Of a DNA stretch of 64,000 nt, positions 44,701 to 57,857 are shown piece after piece. Made by a program: the position numbers and the translations under genes. Every line of letters starts with the position of its first letter. The stretch's first letter is position 1. The notes beneath the pieces were generated by a model. The model saw only the letters and a program-made list of their open reading frames with translations. It was not told the DNA's origin and made no database searches. This stretch comes from Amycolatopsis sulphurea (GTDB taxonomy: Bacteria; Actinomycetota; Actinomycetes; Mycobacteriales; Pseudonocardiaceae): assembly GCF_002564045.1 (NCBI RefSeq), contig NZ_PDJK01000002.1:186001-250000 (forward strand), read 5' to 3'.

Positions 44701-46461
44701 CCCGCAGAAGGCACGCTCGGCCGCGAAGGGCTCCGGCGGAACGCGTACCCAGGTGCGATCCCACGCGCCGGTCAGGTTCCGCCAGAACCGGTCCAGCGAC
44801 ATCGGTTCCCGGGTGGACTCCCGGATCTCCGCGAGATCGCCGCAGGACAGCGCGTGCCGGGCGGCGGCCAGCTCCGCCGGGTCGAAGTCCCGCTGGAAGA
44901 CGAAATTGCCGGTGCGCGCGACCGGCGCCGCCGGATCCGCATAGTCGGCCAGCAGCCAGATGTTGCTGAGCGGCTTGGAATGGCCCGGTTTGCCGGGCGG
45001 GAAGGCGAACCTCGCACCGACCGGATTGGCCAGGCCCCAGAAGTCGACGATCGCCACGTCGGGCGGCGCCAGCATGCCGGCCGTGCCGAGGTACACGCCG
45101 ACCACCGCCGCCCTGGCCGGCAGATCCTTGCGCAGCGGGGCGGTGAGGATCTCGTTGTGCACGCCCTGGTAGACCAGCGTCCCCCGGCCGGAGTTGCGCG
45201 CGGCCTCCACCGCGGCCGCGAGGTCCCGCTGCTGCCGGGTGTAGTCCTCGGTTTGGGTGGGGTTGTCGGTGTGGGTCCAGGACACGTAGTAGGCACGCTC
45301 GTCATCAATCGCGCGCACCGGGCCAGGAGCTTCGTGGTAGCGGCCCGAACCGGCGTACAGCGGCACCCACGCGACGATCACCAGTGCGAGCGCGCCTCCC
45401 GTACGCGACCACCGGAGCACGAGGACGGGCAGCAACAGGAGGAACAGCACCGGCAGCAGCATGCGGGCGTGCATGTAGTCGCCGCCCACCTTCAGCACGT
45501 ACACAAGCAGCAGCAGGCCCGCCACCACCGGCGTCAACGTCACGATCAGGTCGGCCCGGTAAGCGCGTACGCGACGTACGAGCGCGGCCAGCCCCACCGT
45601 GAGCAGCACGAGCGGGAGCCACAGGAAGTACGGGTCGGCGAAGTCGGTCAGGTAGCGGAAACCCCGGCCCCACAGGGAGGCATCGGCGTTCTTGGTGAGT
45701 GCCGGCAGCGGCACCACGATGCCGTAGTACCCCATGCGGAAGATCTCGTAGCCGAACGGCAGCGCGGCAGCGGCACCGGCCGCCGCGAGGACCACCCGCC
45801 ACCCCGGCCGGGCCAGCAGCCACAGCCCGGCCAGGAACACCAGGGCGACCACGGTCAGCTCCGGCCGTACGAGCGGGCCGAGGCCGAACACGAAGGCCGC
45901 ACCGGCGATCGCCGGACCCGAGGTGCTTTCCCGCAGCCGGACGAGCAGCCACCAGCAGCCCGCCATCCAGCAGGTGGTGAGCCCGGTCTCCAGTCCCGAA
46001 GTCGCGTACTCCCACACCGGGGGCAGCGCGAGCAGGACCACCACCCCGGCCGGCAGCAGCCAGGCCGCGGCCCGAGCGTGCAGCCGCTGGGTCGCGGCCA
46101 CCGCGAGCGCGAATCCGGCCGTGGTCAGCGCCAGCCCGAGCAGCCAGGAAATCGTGGCGGTGTCGGTTTTCCCGGAAACGAATCCGGCGCCTGCGAGCAG
46201 CCATTGCCACAACACACCGGTGGACGTTTCCACGCGTTCCCCGGCCGAATAGACCGGTCCATTCCCCGACAGGATCTGCTCGACCGCCCGGGTGTAGATG
46301 AGCGCGTCGTCGCAAATCCACCGGGCCAGATAGCCGAGCACCGCGATGACCAGCGCGGAAACCAGCGGAAGAGCGCTGTTCCGCCACCGCGGCGCCCGTG
46401 CCTGCGGGAGGTCGAGTGGGGGTAGGACGGTGCGCGGCAATGCATCAGGAATGGTTTTCAC
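44674..46461 (-). CDS. GT-C type membrane glycosyltransferase, AftB-like arabinofuranosyltransferase
   Basis: A 595-residue integral membrane protein with about nine to ten transmembrane helices in the first 400 residues and a C-terminal periplasmic domain of ~190. The first periplasmic loop carries the GT-C Asp pair and continues in the AftB pattern: WICDDALIYTRAVEQIL, then GERVETSTGVLWQW. Mycobacterial AftB adds terminal arabinofuranose from decaprenyl-phospho-arabinose to cell-wall arabinan, which is expected in Pseudonocardiaceae. Exact linkage is inference. A GTG start is used; no operon partners are on this strand. Confidence 0.8.
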   Translation of the reverse strand: MKTIPDALPRTVLPPLDLPQARAPRWRNSALPLVSALVIAVLGYLARWICDDALIYTRAVEQILSGNGPVYSAGERVETSTGVLWQWLLAGAGFVSGKTDTATISWLLGLALTTAGFALAVAATQRLHARAAAWLLPAGVVVLLALPPVWEYATSGLETGLTTCWMAGCWWLLVRLRESTSGPAIAGAAFVFGLGPLVRPELTVVALVFLAGLWLLARPGWRVVLAAAGAAAALPFGYEIFRMGYYGIVVPLPALTKNADASLWGRGFRYLTDFADPYFLWLPLVLLTVGLAALVRRVRAYRADLIVTLTPVVAGLLLLVYVLKVGGDYMHARMLLPVLFLLLLPVLVLRWSRTGGALALVIVAWVPLYAGSGRYHEAPGPVRAIDDERAYYVSWTHTDNPTQTEDYTRQQRDLAAAVEAARNSGRGTLVYQGVHNEILTAPLRKDLPARAAVVGVYLGTAGMLAPPDVAIVDFWGLANPVGARFAFPPGKPGHSKPLSNIWLLADYADPAAPVARTGNFVFQRDFDPAELAAARHALSCGDLAEIRESTREPMSLDRFWRNLTGAWDRTWVRVPPEPFAAERAFCGSAGPLQQG

Positions 46462-46511
46462 GGCAGTACAAGACCTCGGATCTGAAAGAAAAGGCGCTGG
46501 GCCCGATCAGC

Positions 46512-46667
46512 CGGCCCCGGCAGGGTTCCGGCAAAGTTGGTCGGGGACCCGGCAGCAGGCGATGGAGGTGTGTGCGACACCACCCCGTGGCGTGCGCCGG
46601 ACCGATTTCGGGTCTGTGAAGGGGCCCTTCACGGACTCAGAGTCCGTGAAGGGCCCCTTCACAGACC
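46512..46667. repeat. Triple-palindrome element, copy 2, with conserved flank
   Basis: The core at 46616-46662 is GTGAAGGGGCCCTTCAC, GGACTCAGAGTCC, GTGAAGGGCCCCTTCAC, extended by GTCT/AGAC. Upstream, CGTGGCGTGCGCC (46586-46598) and CCGGCAAAGTTGGTCG (46528-46543) recur, inverted, beside copy 4 with the same 17-base distance from the core. The copy lies in the gene-free region 46462-46990, upstream of the arabinosyltransferase-like gene. No gene is recognised in 46668-46990. Confidence 0.85.
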
Positions 46668-46990
46668 TCCACACCGACTTTGCCGACGCCCTGGCCGGCC
46701 GCGGTGCCGGAACGGACTGCTGGATCGGATCGGGCGGCTCGGCCCCGATGCGGCCGGAGGTCGCGGGCCGTTCACCACCCGGATGCGCACGACCATCGGC
46801 TGAGGCTCGGTGGGGGTGGTGGAGAAGCCCCTCCGCTCTTCTTGCGGCAGCAGCCGAGAACGGGTCCGGCCGCCCGGCGAAACCCTGCCGTAGCAAGGGA
46901 AACCGCGGCCGGGTTGCAGGCTCGCCACCAGAACAGGCCGAGCCCCTTGCCCAGCAGCCGGTGCGGGGCAGGTCGCTCCGGATGCGGCCG

Positions 46991-47160
46991 GTCACGGCCG
47001 CTCTCTGCCGGGAGCGCACAGTCGCAGGAGACCCCTCGGCCCAGCACCCGGTCGAGCAAGCAACTTCACCCGACCGTGCGATAGCTGCCGGACCACGCCG
47101 TGCCCGTGCCCGGCGCTGGTCCGCGAACGCGACCAGCACCAGGAACTTCTGTTCGGACAT
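46991..47160 (-). pseudogene. PadR-family regulator remnant
   Basis: MSEQKFLVLVAFADQ is a PadR-like N-terminus (ATG at 47160). After a frame change the helix HGHGVVRQLSHGRVKLL follows, resembling the PadR H(G)YGI..E......GRV.L motif, and then the sequence degrades. About 55 of the usual ~110 N-terminal residues can be traced. An AT-rich ATATATAT box (47180s) lies upstream where a PadR promoter would be. Short match, so tentative. Confidence 0.45.
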
Positions 47161-47230
47161 GCCGGTCGCCGCCACCGGCCATATATATCACCGAACGATG
47201 GATACCGCCGTTCGGGTTATAGCTCCCGCC

Positions 47231-48739
47231 TCAGAGCACCGCCAGCGGCAACGCCGTCGGGTGAACCGGGGCAGGCAGATCCGAGGCACCGGTGAGATAG
47301 CTGTCCACGGCATGGGCCACCGAGCGGCCTTCCGCGATCGCCCACACCACCAGGGAAGCGCCACGGTGTGCGTCGCCGCAGACGAAGACGCCGGGGGTTT
47401 CGGTCTGCCAGTCCGCGCCGCAGGACAACGTGCCACGACGGGTCAGGGACAGGCCGAGGCCCGCCAGCAGCGGCATCTCCTCCACGCCCTCGAACCCGAT
47501 CGCCAGCAGCACCAGATCCGCGGGCAGCGTCTCCACCTCGTCGTTGACCGGCCGTACCTCGCGCCGGCCGGTCTCCGGGTCCTTGTGCACACGCACCTGC
47601 TGGAGCTCGATCGCGGCGACGTTGCCCTCACCGTCGTCCACGAACCGGCGCACGGCCACCCCGAACCGCCGCTCGCCCGCCTCTTCGTGCGCCGGGTAGG
47701 TGCGCAGGATGTAGGGCCAAGTCGGCCACGGCGAACGCTCGTCGTCACGGTCCGCGGGCGGAATCGGGTACTGGTCGAGCTGCGTGACCGAAAGCGCGCC
47801 CTGTCGAGTGGCGGTGCCGTAGGAATCCGCGCCGGTGTCCCCGCCGCCGATGATGACGACGTGCCGGCCCTTCGCGTCGATCGGCGAGGGGCCGTCGCCC
47901 TCCACGGCCCGGTTGGCCGGCACCAGGTGCTCCATGGCCAGATGGATGCCGGACAGCTCGCGTCCGGGCGTCGTGCGGTCGTCGCGGCCGCGCAGCGCGC
48001 CCACCGCGAGCACCACCGCGTCGTACTGCGCACGCAGGTCCGCCACGGTGAGGTCGACGCCGACCTCGCAGCCGGTGACGAACTTCGTGCCCTCCTTGCG
48101 CAGCTGCGCAAGGCGGCGGTCGAGGACCTTCTTCTCCATCTTGAACTCGGGAATGCCGTACCGCAGCAAGCCGCCGAGCCGGTCGTCCCGCTCGAACACG
48201 GTGACCTCGTGACCGGCCCGGGTCAGCTGCTGCGCGGCGGCCAGCCCGGCCGGGCCGGACCCGACCACGGCCACCCGCTGCCCCGAGGACACCTCGGCCA
48301 CCTGCGGCTGCACCGAACCGGAGGCCCAGGACCGCGCCGCGATCGCCTCCTCGACGCGTTTGATCGCCACCGCCCCGCCGGCCTGCGGCGAGATCGCCAG
48401 CACGCACCCGGACTCGCACGGCGCCGGGCACAGCTTCCCAGTGAACTCGGGGAAGTTGTTGGTCGCGTGCAACCGATCCGAGGCCGCCGCCCAGTCGCCG
48501 ACGCGGACCAGGTCGTTCCACTCCGGGATCAGATTGCCCAGCGGGCAACCGGAAGCGCCGGAATGACAGAACGGGATCCCGCAGTCCATACAACGGGAGG
48601 CCTGCGTGCGCACCGCTTCGGCGCGCTCGACGGCGTCGGCCTCCGCATACACCTCGCCCCAGGAGGCGAGACGGTCCTCTGTGGACCTCTTCTTCGGCTC
48701 TTCGCGCCGGTGCTTGAGAAAACCGTTCGGGTCAGCCAC
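47231..48739 (-). CDS. gltD: Glutamate synthase [NADPH] small (beta) subunit
   Basis: Delivers electrons from NADPH via FAD and two 4Fe-4S clusters to the large subunit in ammonia assimilation. 502 residues: N-terminal cysteine motifs (CMDCGIPFCHSGASGCPLGN, then CPAPCESGC), FAD-binding VAVVGSGPAGLAAAQQL (~155) and NADPH-binding HVVIIGGGDTGADS (~295). The GTG start is preceded by GGAGG. It lies downstream of gltB, separated by 98 bp that carry a palindromic repeat and a duplication of the gltB/gltD junction. Originally the two genes overlapped. Confidence 0.95.
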   Translation of the reverse strand: MADPNGFLKHRREEPKKRSTEDRLASWGEVYAEADAVERAEAVRTQASRCMDCGIPFCHSGASGCPLGNLIPEWNDLVRVGDWAAASDRLHATNNFPEFTGKLCPAPCESGCVLAISPQAGGAVAIKRVEEAIAARSWASGSVQPQVAEVSSGQRVAVVGSGPAGLAAAQQLTRAGHEVTVFERDDRLGGLLRYGIPEFKMEKKVLDRRLAQLRKEGTKFVTGCEVGVDLTVADLRAQYDAVVLAVGALRGRDDRTTPGRELSGIHLAMEHLVPANRAVEGDGPSPIDAKGRHVVIIGGGDTGADSYGTATRQGALSVTQLDQYPIPPADRDDERSPWPTWPYILRTYPAHEEAGERRFGVAVRRFVDDGEGNVAAIELQQVRVHKDPETGRREVRPVNDEVETLPADLVLLAIGFEGVEEMPLLAGLGLSLTRRGTLSCGADWQTETPGVFVCGDAHRGASLVVWAIAEGRSVAHAVDSYLTGASDLPAPVHPTALPLAVL

Positions 48740-48837
48740 GAGCGGCCTCCGTTTCCCGCGCGCCGAAGGCTGTGAAGGGACCCTTCACAGCCTCTGAGTC
48801 CGTGAAGGGTCCCTTCACGGCATGGGAGCCGTGCTGG

Positions 48838-48856
<19 letters not shown>
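48730..48856. repeat. Triple-palindrome element, copy 3, between exact 21-bp direct repeats
   Basis: The core at 48772-48818 is GTGAAGGGACCCTTCAC, a partly decayed centre CTCTGAGTCC, and GTGAAGGGTCCCTTCAC. The central A in the first unit is matched by T in the second, where other copies have G and C. The direct repeats (48730-48750 and 48836-48856, 85 bp between) are identical. Each contains, on the minus strand, GGAGG, the gltB stop and the gltD GTG. The element therefore split an overlapping gene junction without harming either gene. Confidence 0.9.
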
Positions 48857-53373
<4,517 letters not shown>

Positions 53374-53451
53374 GAAGGGACCTCCTTCGTCGTTTCGTGC
53401 GATAGCCGGCGAGCCGGCCGCGGGGCGCACGGGACGACGATGGCCCGCTTG

Positions 53452-53478
53452 TTAGCGCGACTTTAACACCTGGGAAAC
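53452..53478. promoter_or_regulatory. GlnR-type box upstream of gltB
   Basis: TTAGC-N6-TTAAC-N6-GAAAC: three pentamers at exact 11-bp spacing. The pair TTAAC-N6-GAAAC matches the actinobacterial GlnR a-site/b-site consensus gTnAC-N6-GaAAC. It lies between gltB and the divergent ESX-like trio in a 392-bp gap and could affect either. No other gene is seen in that gap. Confidence 0.65.
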
Positions 53479-53765
53479 ACCGGAGCAGCCCGCCGGAGCA
53501 CCTGTGACCGGCCCGGACGGTAACGATCCGGCTGCGCGGAACGACGTAGTTCCTGATGGGGACCAGCCGGCCCGGTACCCGGATGATACGTCCCGCCGGC
53601 CCCGGCACCGCGCCGGACGTCCTCCCCGCCTGGTTTGTCCTGCTTACTCCCGATTTGTCCGGTTGTCTCGCTCAAGCCGGGGAAATTCCCGGAACCGTGG
53701 ATCGCCCGGGTCCGTCCACTGCCATAGTGTTCGGCAATCACGAGTTCCCCGGGGAGGGATTTCCA

Positions 53766-54101
53766 GTGTCTTTCGAGGTGAACCCGCAATCGATGCGGGA
53801 CTACGCCCAGGCGGTGGACGGCCTGCACGACGCGGTCGCCAAAATCAGGGAGTACATGCAGGGCACCGCCTGCGACAAGTCCGGGTTCACCGGCCTGTTC
53901 GTCGTCCTGCAACCGGTGGTCGACCTGGTCGGCAACCTCTACGGCGAGACGCTGAAGTTCGGCGACGAGCGGCTCACCGCGCTCGCCGGCGGCATGCGCT
54001 CGGCCGCCGACCACTACCAGCGCCACGACGACAACACCGCGACGATCCTCGCCCAGTTCGGCATGAAGGCGGACGAGCTCGACAGCGGCATCCAGGCCTG
54101 A
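53766..54101 (+). CDS. EspC/WXG100-like small protein
   Basis: 111 residues, all-helical, starting SFEVNPQSMRDYAQAVDGLH and ending LAQFGMKADELDSGIQA. Its size and helix-turn-helix pattern fit ESX-1 EspC-type (DUF2580) or type-VII-secreted small proteins, although the WXG itself is not obvious. GGGGAGGGA precedes the GTG. It starts a three-gene unit with a large Gly-rich protein and a disordered acidic protein, a common actinobacterial type VII substrate arrangement. No ESX machinery lies in the window. Confidence 0.65.
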   Translation: MSFEVNPQSMRDYAQAVDGLHDAVAKIREYMQGTACDKSGFTGLFVVLQPVVDLVGNLYGETLKFGDERLTALAGGMRSAADHYQRHDDNTATILAQFGMKADELDSGIQA

Positions 54102-54114
54102 GAGGGGCAAGCAG

Positions 54115-55581
54115 ATGGCCAGGCACGGACACGGCGGATCCCACGGCGGGGGTTCGCACACCGGGGGAAGGCACCGGGGCGGCTCGGACGACGGGGGCAC
54201 GCCGCGCGGGGGTACGCACACCGGCGGCGATCGGCCGCCCCACGACGACCCGAACTCCCGGCCCGGCTCCGATCCGGGCTCGGGCTCGGGCTCGGGCCAC
54301 GACACCGGCACGCGGCGCCACCCGGACGACGGCGGTGACACCACCACTCCCAGCAGTACCGGCAGTGACGGCGGCCATGGCCGGGACGGCCGCGATGGGC
54401 GCGACGGCCGCGATGGACGGGACGGCGAAGGCGGTCGCGGTGGCGAAGGGGGCAACGGCGGAGACGGCGGTAACGGAGGCGACGGCGGTTCGGGAGGTGA
54501 CGGCGGCTCCGGTGGCGACGATGGTCAGGGCGGCGAAGGCGGTTCGGACGGCACCAGCGCCGGCCCGGGCGGCTACGACGACGGCGGTTCGATCACCGAA
54601 TCGCTGCAGCCGCCGGAGGACACGTCCGGCGAAGACGTCCAGGACCTGATCAAGGACGCCGGCGTCGAGGTGATGGCCGTGGAGTGGGTGTACCAGAAGT
54701 TCACCGGCACCACGCTCACCCAGCAGTTCATCGAACCGCTCACCGGCGATTTCTCGAAGATGTCCGCGGACGCGGAGGCCTGGCGCAACATCGCCGAGTC
54801 GATGAAGGCGTTCTCCGCCGTGATGGTGGCCAACGAGGGCGTCCTCGGCGAAAGCTGGACCGGGCTCGCCGCGACCGCGCACAAGGCCTATGTGGACCTC
54901 GGCTGGCGAGCCGGGCTGACCGCCGAGGCGGGCATCGCCGAGCTGATCGCGAAGGGCTTCGACCTGCTCGCGGACACCTCGAAGAAGCTCGCCGCGAAAG
55001 CGCTGGATCTACTCAAGAGCCTGATCGACCGGCTGCTGGTGATGGCCGCCGAGGCCTGCATCCCGATCGCCGGCTGGATCGCCGACGCGATCACCGCGCT
55101 GTCCGAACTGCTGCCGCTGATCAACGCGCTGATCTCGATCATCGACATGATCTCCGACATCATCGAGAAGGTCGGCGATCTGTGGAACTCGATCAAGGAC
55201 ATCGGCTCGCAGCTGGCCAAGATCAAGGACATCCACAGCATCGGCGACGCGGTCGACATCGCCAAGAACATCGGCGGCGACGTGAAGAGCATCAAGGACG
55301 ACGCGGGCGACATCGTCGACAACGCCGGGGACATCAAGGACACCGCGAAGGAAGGCGCCGAGGAGTCCGACAAGCGGCACGAGGAGAACGAGAACCGGCG
55401 CACCGCCCGCGAGGGCGGTCGCGAGGAGAGCAATCACGATGACGGCAATGCCGGCTCGTCCCCGGCTTCCCGGGACAGCTCGTCCTCGCGCGCGCCGAAC
55501 AGCTCGGACGGCTCCGACGACTCGGGCCGCACCCCGGCGCGCTCCGGCAGTGGCCGGATCAGCGGCCGGATCGACGACTAG
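54115..55581 (+). CDS. Gly-rich large WXG-like protein, probable type VII secretion substrate
   Basis: 488 residues in three parts. Residues 1-165 are low complexity: HGHGG-type, DGRDGRDGRD and GGNGGDGG repeats, PGRS-like. Residues ~165-330 are helical with an LGESWTGLAATAHKAY turn resembling a WXG100 hairpin, then a long hydrophobic/amphipathic series (LLVMAAEACIPIAGWIADAI; NALISIIDMISDIIEKVGDL). The C-terminal ~130 residues are charged and disordered. GAGGGG precedes the ATG, 13 bases after the EspC-like gene. It may be a pore-like or toxin-carrier substrate; no catalytic domain is evident. Confidence 0.65.
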   Translation: MARHGHGGSHGGGSHTGGRHRGGSDDGGTPRGGTHTGGDRPPHDDPNSRPGSDPGSGSGSGHDTGTRRHPDDGGDTTTPSSTGSDGGHGRDGRDGRDGRDGRDGEGGRGGEGGNGGDGGNGGDGGSGGDGGSGGDDGQGGEGGSDGTSAGPGGYDDGGSITESLQPPEDTSGEDVQDLIKDAGVEVMAVEWVYQKFTGTTLTQQFIEPLTGDFSKMSADAEAWRNIAESMKAFSAVMVANEGVLGESWTGLAATAHKAYVDLGWRAGLTAEAGIAELIAKGFDLLADTSKKLAAKALDLLKSLIDRLLVMAAEACIPIAGWIADAITALSELLPLINALISIIDMISDIIEKVGDLWNSIKDIGSQLAKIKDIHSIGDAVDIAKNIGGDVKSIKDDAGDIVDNAGDIKDTAKEGAEESDKRHEENENRRTAREGGREESNHDDGNAGSSPASRDSSSSRAPNSSDGSDDSGRTPARSGSGRISGRIDD

Positions 55582-55611
55582 CCGGATCGACGACGAGGAG
55601 GAACAAACCGA

Positions 55612-56376
55612 ATGTCCCGGCCCATGCCCCCGGAAGACGCGTGGAAGACACCCGAGATCCGGGAGGCCGAGTCCGCGCTCGACCGCACCGTCAGCAAATC
55701 CCGGGAGCTGTTGAAGAACCTGGAGAAGATCAAGCTGCCGCCGCTGAAGAAGCCGGACACCCCGGAGCGGATCGAGGCCCTGAAGAACGCGGCGTCCCGC
55801 CCGGACGCCCCGCCCGAGCTGCGCCGGATCAAGCAGAAGGTGGACGCGGGCGAGTTCTCCTGGCAGGAGGTCGCCGCGGGGAAGGCGTTCGCCGATCCGG
55901 AGGTCCGGGAACTCGCGTCGGCGCGGCTCGGCGAGGCGAAGGAGATCCTCGACGAGCTGGAGGACGGAGCGTCGCCGGAGGAACTGCTCGAAGCCCACAC
56001 CGGAAGCGCGACCGGCGGCGCGCTGCTCGACGACCGCGACCGGGCCGGCTACGCCGCGGAGCCGGAGCAGCCGCAGGGCTACTCGAACGACGATCCGCTG
56101 CACAGCAGCTCGCAGCCGGACCACTCGTCGTCGAGCACGGATTCCCCGCCGGAGACTCCGGCCGCTCCCCCGCCGCCCGCGGCTCCGCGGCACCGTGCCC
56201 CGGAGGACCCGGACGATCCGTTCTCCAGCCCGCTCGCCGACCGCCAGGACACCAGCGGTGACGCTGCTGCCCCGGCCTCGGACACCGATCGGGAGACGCC
56301 GTCGACCCGGCGCACCCGCCGCGACGATCCGCCGGACTCCGACGACGACTACTTCGGCAACGGCTTCCTCCGCTGA
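55612..56376 (+). CDS. Disordered acidic protein closing the ESX-like trio
   Basis: 254 residues. The first ~130 are charged helices (SALDRTVSKSRELLKNLEKI, AKEILDELEDGASPEELLEA), the rest is Pro/Ser/Asp-rich and disordered, ending SDDDYFGNGFLR. The acidic stretch with a terminal Tyr-Phe motif is reminiscent of chaperone or export tails in actinobacterial type VII loci. That comparison is weak. GAGGAGGAAC precedes the ATG. It is probably cotranscribed with the two genes before it. Confidence 0.6.
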   Translation: MSRPMPPEDAWKTPEIREAESALDRTVSKSRELLKNLEKIKLPPLKKPDTPERIEALKNAASRPDAPPELRRIKQKVDAGEFSWQEVAAGKAFADPEVRELASARLGEAKEILDELEDGASPEELLEAHTGSATGGALLDDRDRAGYAAEPEQPQGYSNDDPLHSSSQPDHSSSSTDSPPETPAAPPPPAAPRHRAPEDPDDPFSSPLADRQDTSGDAAAPASDTDRETPSTRRTRRDDPPDSDDDYFGNGFLR

Positions 56377-56476
56377 GGCGAGGACGGCACACGAAAAAGG
56401 TGGTCCCCGCCCTTATCGGCCAGGGTGTCGGCAAACTCGGATTGAGGGGCCCTGCGCAGACCGCGGAAGTCCGTGA

Positions 56477-56705
56477 AGGTCTGTGAAGGGGCCCTTCACG
56501 GACTCAGAGTCCGTGAAGGGCCCCTTCACAGACCCGGGACAGGTCTGGCGCACGCCACGAGGTGGTCGCGCATCTCGAATAGCTCCGCATCGTCCGTTGC
56601 CGGGCGTGATCGACGAAGAGGGTAGGCACCGTCGATGATGACGCGGCAGCCACGACTCTCTCTGCTGATCACGGGGCCTCGACCAACTTTGCCGGGACCC
56701 TGGCC
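56477..56705. repeat. Triple-palindrome element, copy 4, with inverted copy-2 flank
   Basis: The core at 56483-56529 has the same three palindromes as copy 2, including GTCT/AGAC ends. GGCGCACGCCACG (56547-56559) and CGACCAACTTTGCCGG (56680-56695) are the inverted forms of the copy 2 flank words. Between these two words there are 78 more bases than in copy 2. It fills most of the gene-free gap between the ESX-like trio and the 3' end of lgt and could terminate both. Confidence 0.85.
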
Positions 56706-56740
56706 CCATCGGCGGGGACCACCTTTTTCGTGACCAGGGT

Positions 56741-57790
56741 TCAGGATTCGTCGGGTTTTTCCTTTTCCGGACGCGACGAGGCGGGCACCTCGTCCCGGGC
56801 GGGCGGATCGTCCGCGTCCCCGTCCGTCTTCGCGTCCGGCCCGGCGTCCGGCTTGGTGTCCGAAGTGGACGCCGAGCCGGACAGCGGCGGACTCTCATCC
56901 CGCTCGTCGCCCTTGCTGCGCAAGGATTCCGGGGACTCGCGCGGACCGCGCCGAGCGGCCAGGACGAAGTACGCTAGCGCCCCGGCGAAGACCAGGATCG
57001 AGGTCCACACGTTGACCCGCAGGCCGAGGATGTGGTTGGCGGTGTCGGTGCGCAGCAGCTCGATCCAGCAGCGGCCCACGGTGTAGCCCGCGACGTAGAG
57101 CGCGAACGCGCGGCCGTGGCCGAGCTTGAACCGGCGGTCGGCCAGGACCACCAGGCCGGCCACGAGCAGGTTCCAGATCAGCTCGTAGAGGAAGGTCGGC
57201 TGCACCGGGCTGTCCGGCAGCGGGATGTGCCCGGTGGCCACGCCGGTGAGCCCGTCCGGCGCGCCGGTCTGCGGGTTGAACCGCTGGTAGATCTCCAGGC
57301 CCCACGGCAGATCCGTGTGTGCGCCGTAGAGTTCCTGGTTGAAGTAGTTGCCGATCCGGCCGATCGCCTGCGCGGCGACGATGCCCGGCGCGAGCGCGTC
57401 GGCCATCGCGGGCAGCGGGACGCCCTTGCGGCGGCAGGCGATCCAGGCACCGACCGCACCGAGTGCGACCGCGCCCCAGATGCCCAGCCCGCCGTCCCAG
57501 ATGGCGAAGGCGTTCCACGGGTTCTTGCCCGCGGTGAAGTACAGCTCCGGATCGGTGATCACATGGTAGATCCGGCCGCCGACCAGCCCGAACGGCACCG
57601 CGAACACGGCGACGTCGAGCACCGTCCCCTTGGTCCCGCCGCGGGCTGCCCAGCGGCGCTCCCCCCACCAGATCGCCAGCACGATGCCGGCGATGATGCA
57701 GAGCGCGTAGGCGCGGATCGGGATCGGGCCCAGATGCCAGACCCCGCGGTCGGGGCTCGGGATCGTGGCCAGGAAGGCTGCGGAGTACAC
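56741..57790 (-). CDS. lgt: Prolipoprotein diacylglyceryl transferase
   Basis: Transfers diacylglycerol from phosphatidylglycerol to the lipobox cysteine of prolipoproteins; inner-membrane enzyme. 349 residues with seven hydrophobic segments, the entry motif RAYALCIIAGIVLAIWWGE, GGRIYHVITD and the signature GRIGNYFNQELYG (~150). The last ~65 residues are an acidic Lys/Asp/Pro-rich cytoplasmic tail, a common addition in actinobacteria. In this group lgt normally sits between trpA and gltB; here an amidohydrolase/glutamine-synthetase group lies between trpA and lgt. Confidence 0.95.
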   Translation of the reverse strand: MYSAAFLATIPSPDRGVWHLGPIPIRAYALCIIAGIVLAIWWGERRWAARGGTKGTVLDVAVFAVPFGLVGGRIYHVITDPELYFTAGKNPWNAFAIWDGGLGIWGAVALGAVGAWIACRRKGVPLPAMADALAPGIVAAQAIGRIGNYFNQELYGAHTDLPWGLEIYQRFNPQTGAPDGLTGVATGHIPLPDSPVQPTFLYELIWNLLVAGLVVLADRRFKLGHGRAFALYVAGYTVGRCWIELLRTDTANHILGLRVNVWTSILVFAGALAYFVLAARRGPRESPESLRSKGDERDESPPLSGSASTSDTKPDAGPDAKTDGDADDPPARDEVPASSRPEKEKPDES

Positions 57791-57857
57791 GCGGTCACCG
57801 TAGCGCGTCGGCCGTCCGCCGTGGTCAGGTCCTGTCGAAGGGCACGAGAACGATGGG

